Source: Anomaloglossus baeobatrachus | Lineage: Eukaryota; Chordata; Amphibia; Anura; Aromobatidae | Direction of reading: 5' to 3' | Length of the DNA stretch: 64,000 bases | Assembly (NCBI RefSeq): GCF_048569485.1 | Contig: NC_134359.1 | Location: 32,779,496 to 32,843,495, forward strand | Part shown: positions 63,807 to 64,000 of the stretch, piece by piece | How positions within the stretch are numbered: the first letter of the stretch is position 1 | Layout: every line of letters starts with the position of its first letter | The notes under the pieces: model-generated | What the model was told of the DNA's origin: nothing | Seen by the model: only the letters and a program-made list of their open reading frames with translations | Database searches by the model: none | Position numbers and translations under genes: made by a program

Positions 63807-64000
63807 TACAACCCCCATCCTGCTGTATACCCCCATACTGGTATACGGCACGCATCCTGTGGCACATAAAAAAATAAACTTTCATACTCATCTTACCTCA
63901 CTCCCTGCAGCATCGCTCCTCCTCCGTCTGTGTCAGCAGCAGCGCTGGAGTGTGGAGCTGGCCACGATCCCTGCAGCATCGTGATGTCGTCCTGTCTGTG

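Larger units (their letters stand above)
62894..63895 (+). mobile_element. DNA-element end (CCGTATTTTCCGGACTATAA) carrying arrays
   Basis: TACCGTATTTTCCGGACTAT, then AAGACGCACCC, is a widespread terminal repeat in vertebrate DNA elements; I do not know its superfamily for certain. The opposite end is not in the window. Its inner CATCCTGCTATATACTGGCA part has grown into the arrays at 63100-63810. Confidence 0.5.
24701..64000 (+). other. EPC2: EPC2 intron 1 (inferred, not ended in window)
   Basis: Everything after the exon 1 donor lacks any further EPC2 coding segment that I can read and is largely transposon and minisatellite DNA. It is taken as one intron of at least 39.3 kb. A separate transcription unit inside it is possible (see 44310-44700). 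Confidence 0.7.

Overview
The window looks like nuclear DNA from a frog, probably a neobatrachian, that holds the start of one host gene in a thick layer of transposable elements. Signs of a frog: TTAA-flanked T2/Kolobok-like MITEs starting TTAAAGGGAACC, a tRNA-headed SINE (GGTGGCTCAGTGGTTAGC), L2-type LINE tails (GCACCATGGAATTGATGGCGCTATA), and many Tc1 families of the kind common in anurans. All family names are from memory of such sequences; no database was searched.

The only host gene I can support is EPC2 (enhancer of polycomb homolog 2), on the + strand. Its first coding exon is 24548-24700: 51 codons and a GTAGGT donor in phase 0, inside a CpG island at about 24130-24930. No later EPC2 exon was found, so 24701-64000 reads as part of a first intron of at least 39 kb, and 1-24100 as upstream DNA.

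Upstream part, left to right: a Tc1 remnant with a Harbinger MITE and a solo LTR; a Ty3/Gypsy chromovirus (2151-8939) inserted in a Kolobok-like MITE; a Tc1 copy (9729-11535) holding a 1-kb hairpin MITE; a full-length Tc1 (11554-13206) with an open transposase frame that has lost its catalytic Glu; a very young Gmr1-type Gypsy element (13247-18335) with integrase before reverse transcriptase; a Tc1 holding an L2 LINE, which itself holds a Harbinger-like MITE; then 1 kb of TA/CA repeats next to the EPC2 promoter.

Intronic part: more Tc1, Harbinger, hAT and Kolobok copies, often nested two or three deep, and an unusual number of minisatellites. Several of these clearly arose inside transposons: in both terminal repeats of a Tc1, in a Tc1 reading frame, in LINE 3' ends, in a Harbinger MITE and, most strikingly, in a palindrome of about 2.4 kb made of two facing arrays of a 47-bp unit (30635-32150). 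A TATA/CCAAT/CRE-bearing GC-rich block at 44310-44700 may be a second promoter. A 200-N assembly gap lies at 60008-60207.

I found no clearly new gene system. The best leads are the palindromic array, the Tc1 with arrays in its ends, the in-place micro-inversion over a Tc1 start codon, and the orphan promoter-like block.
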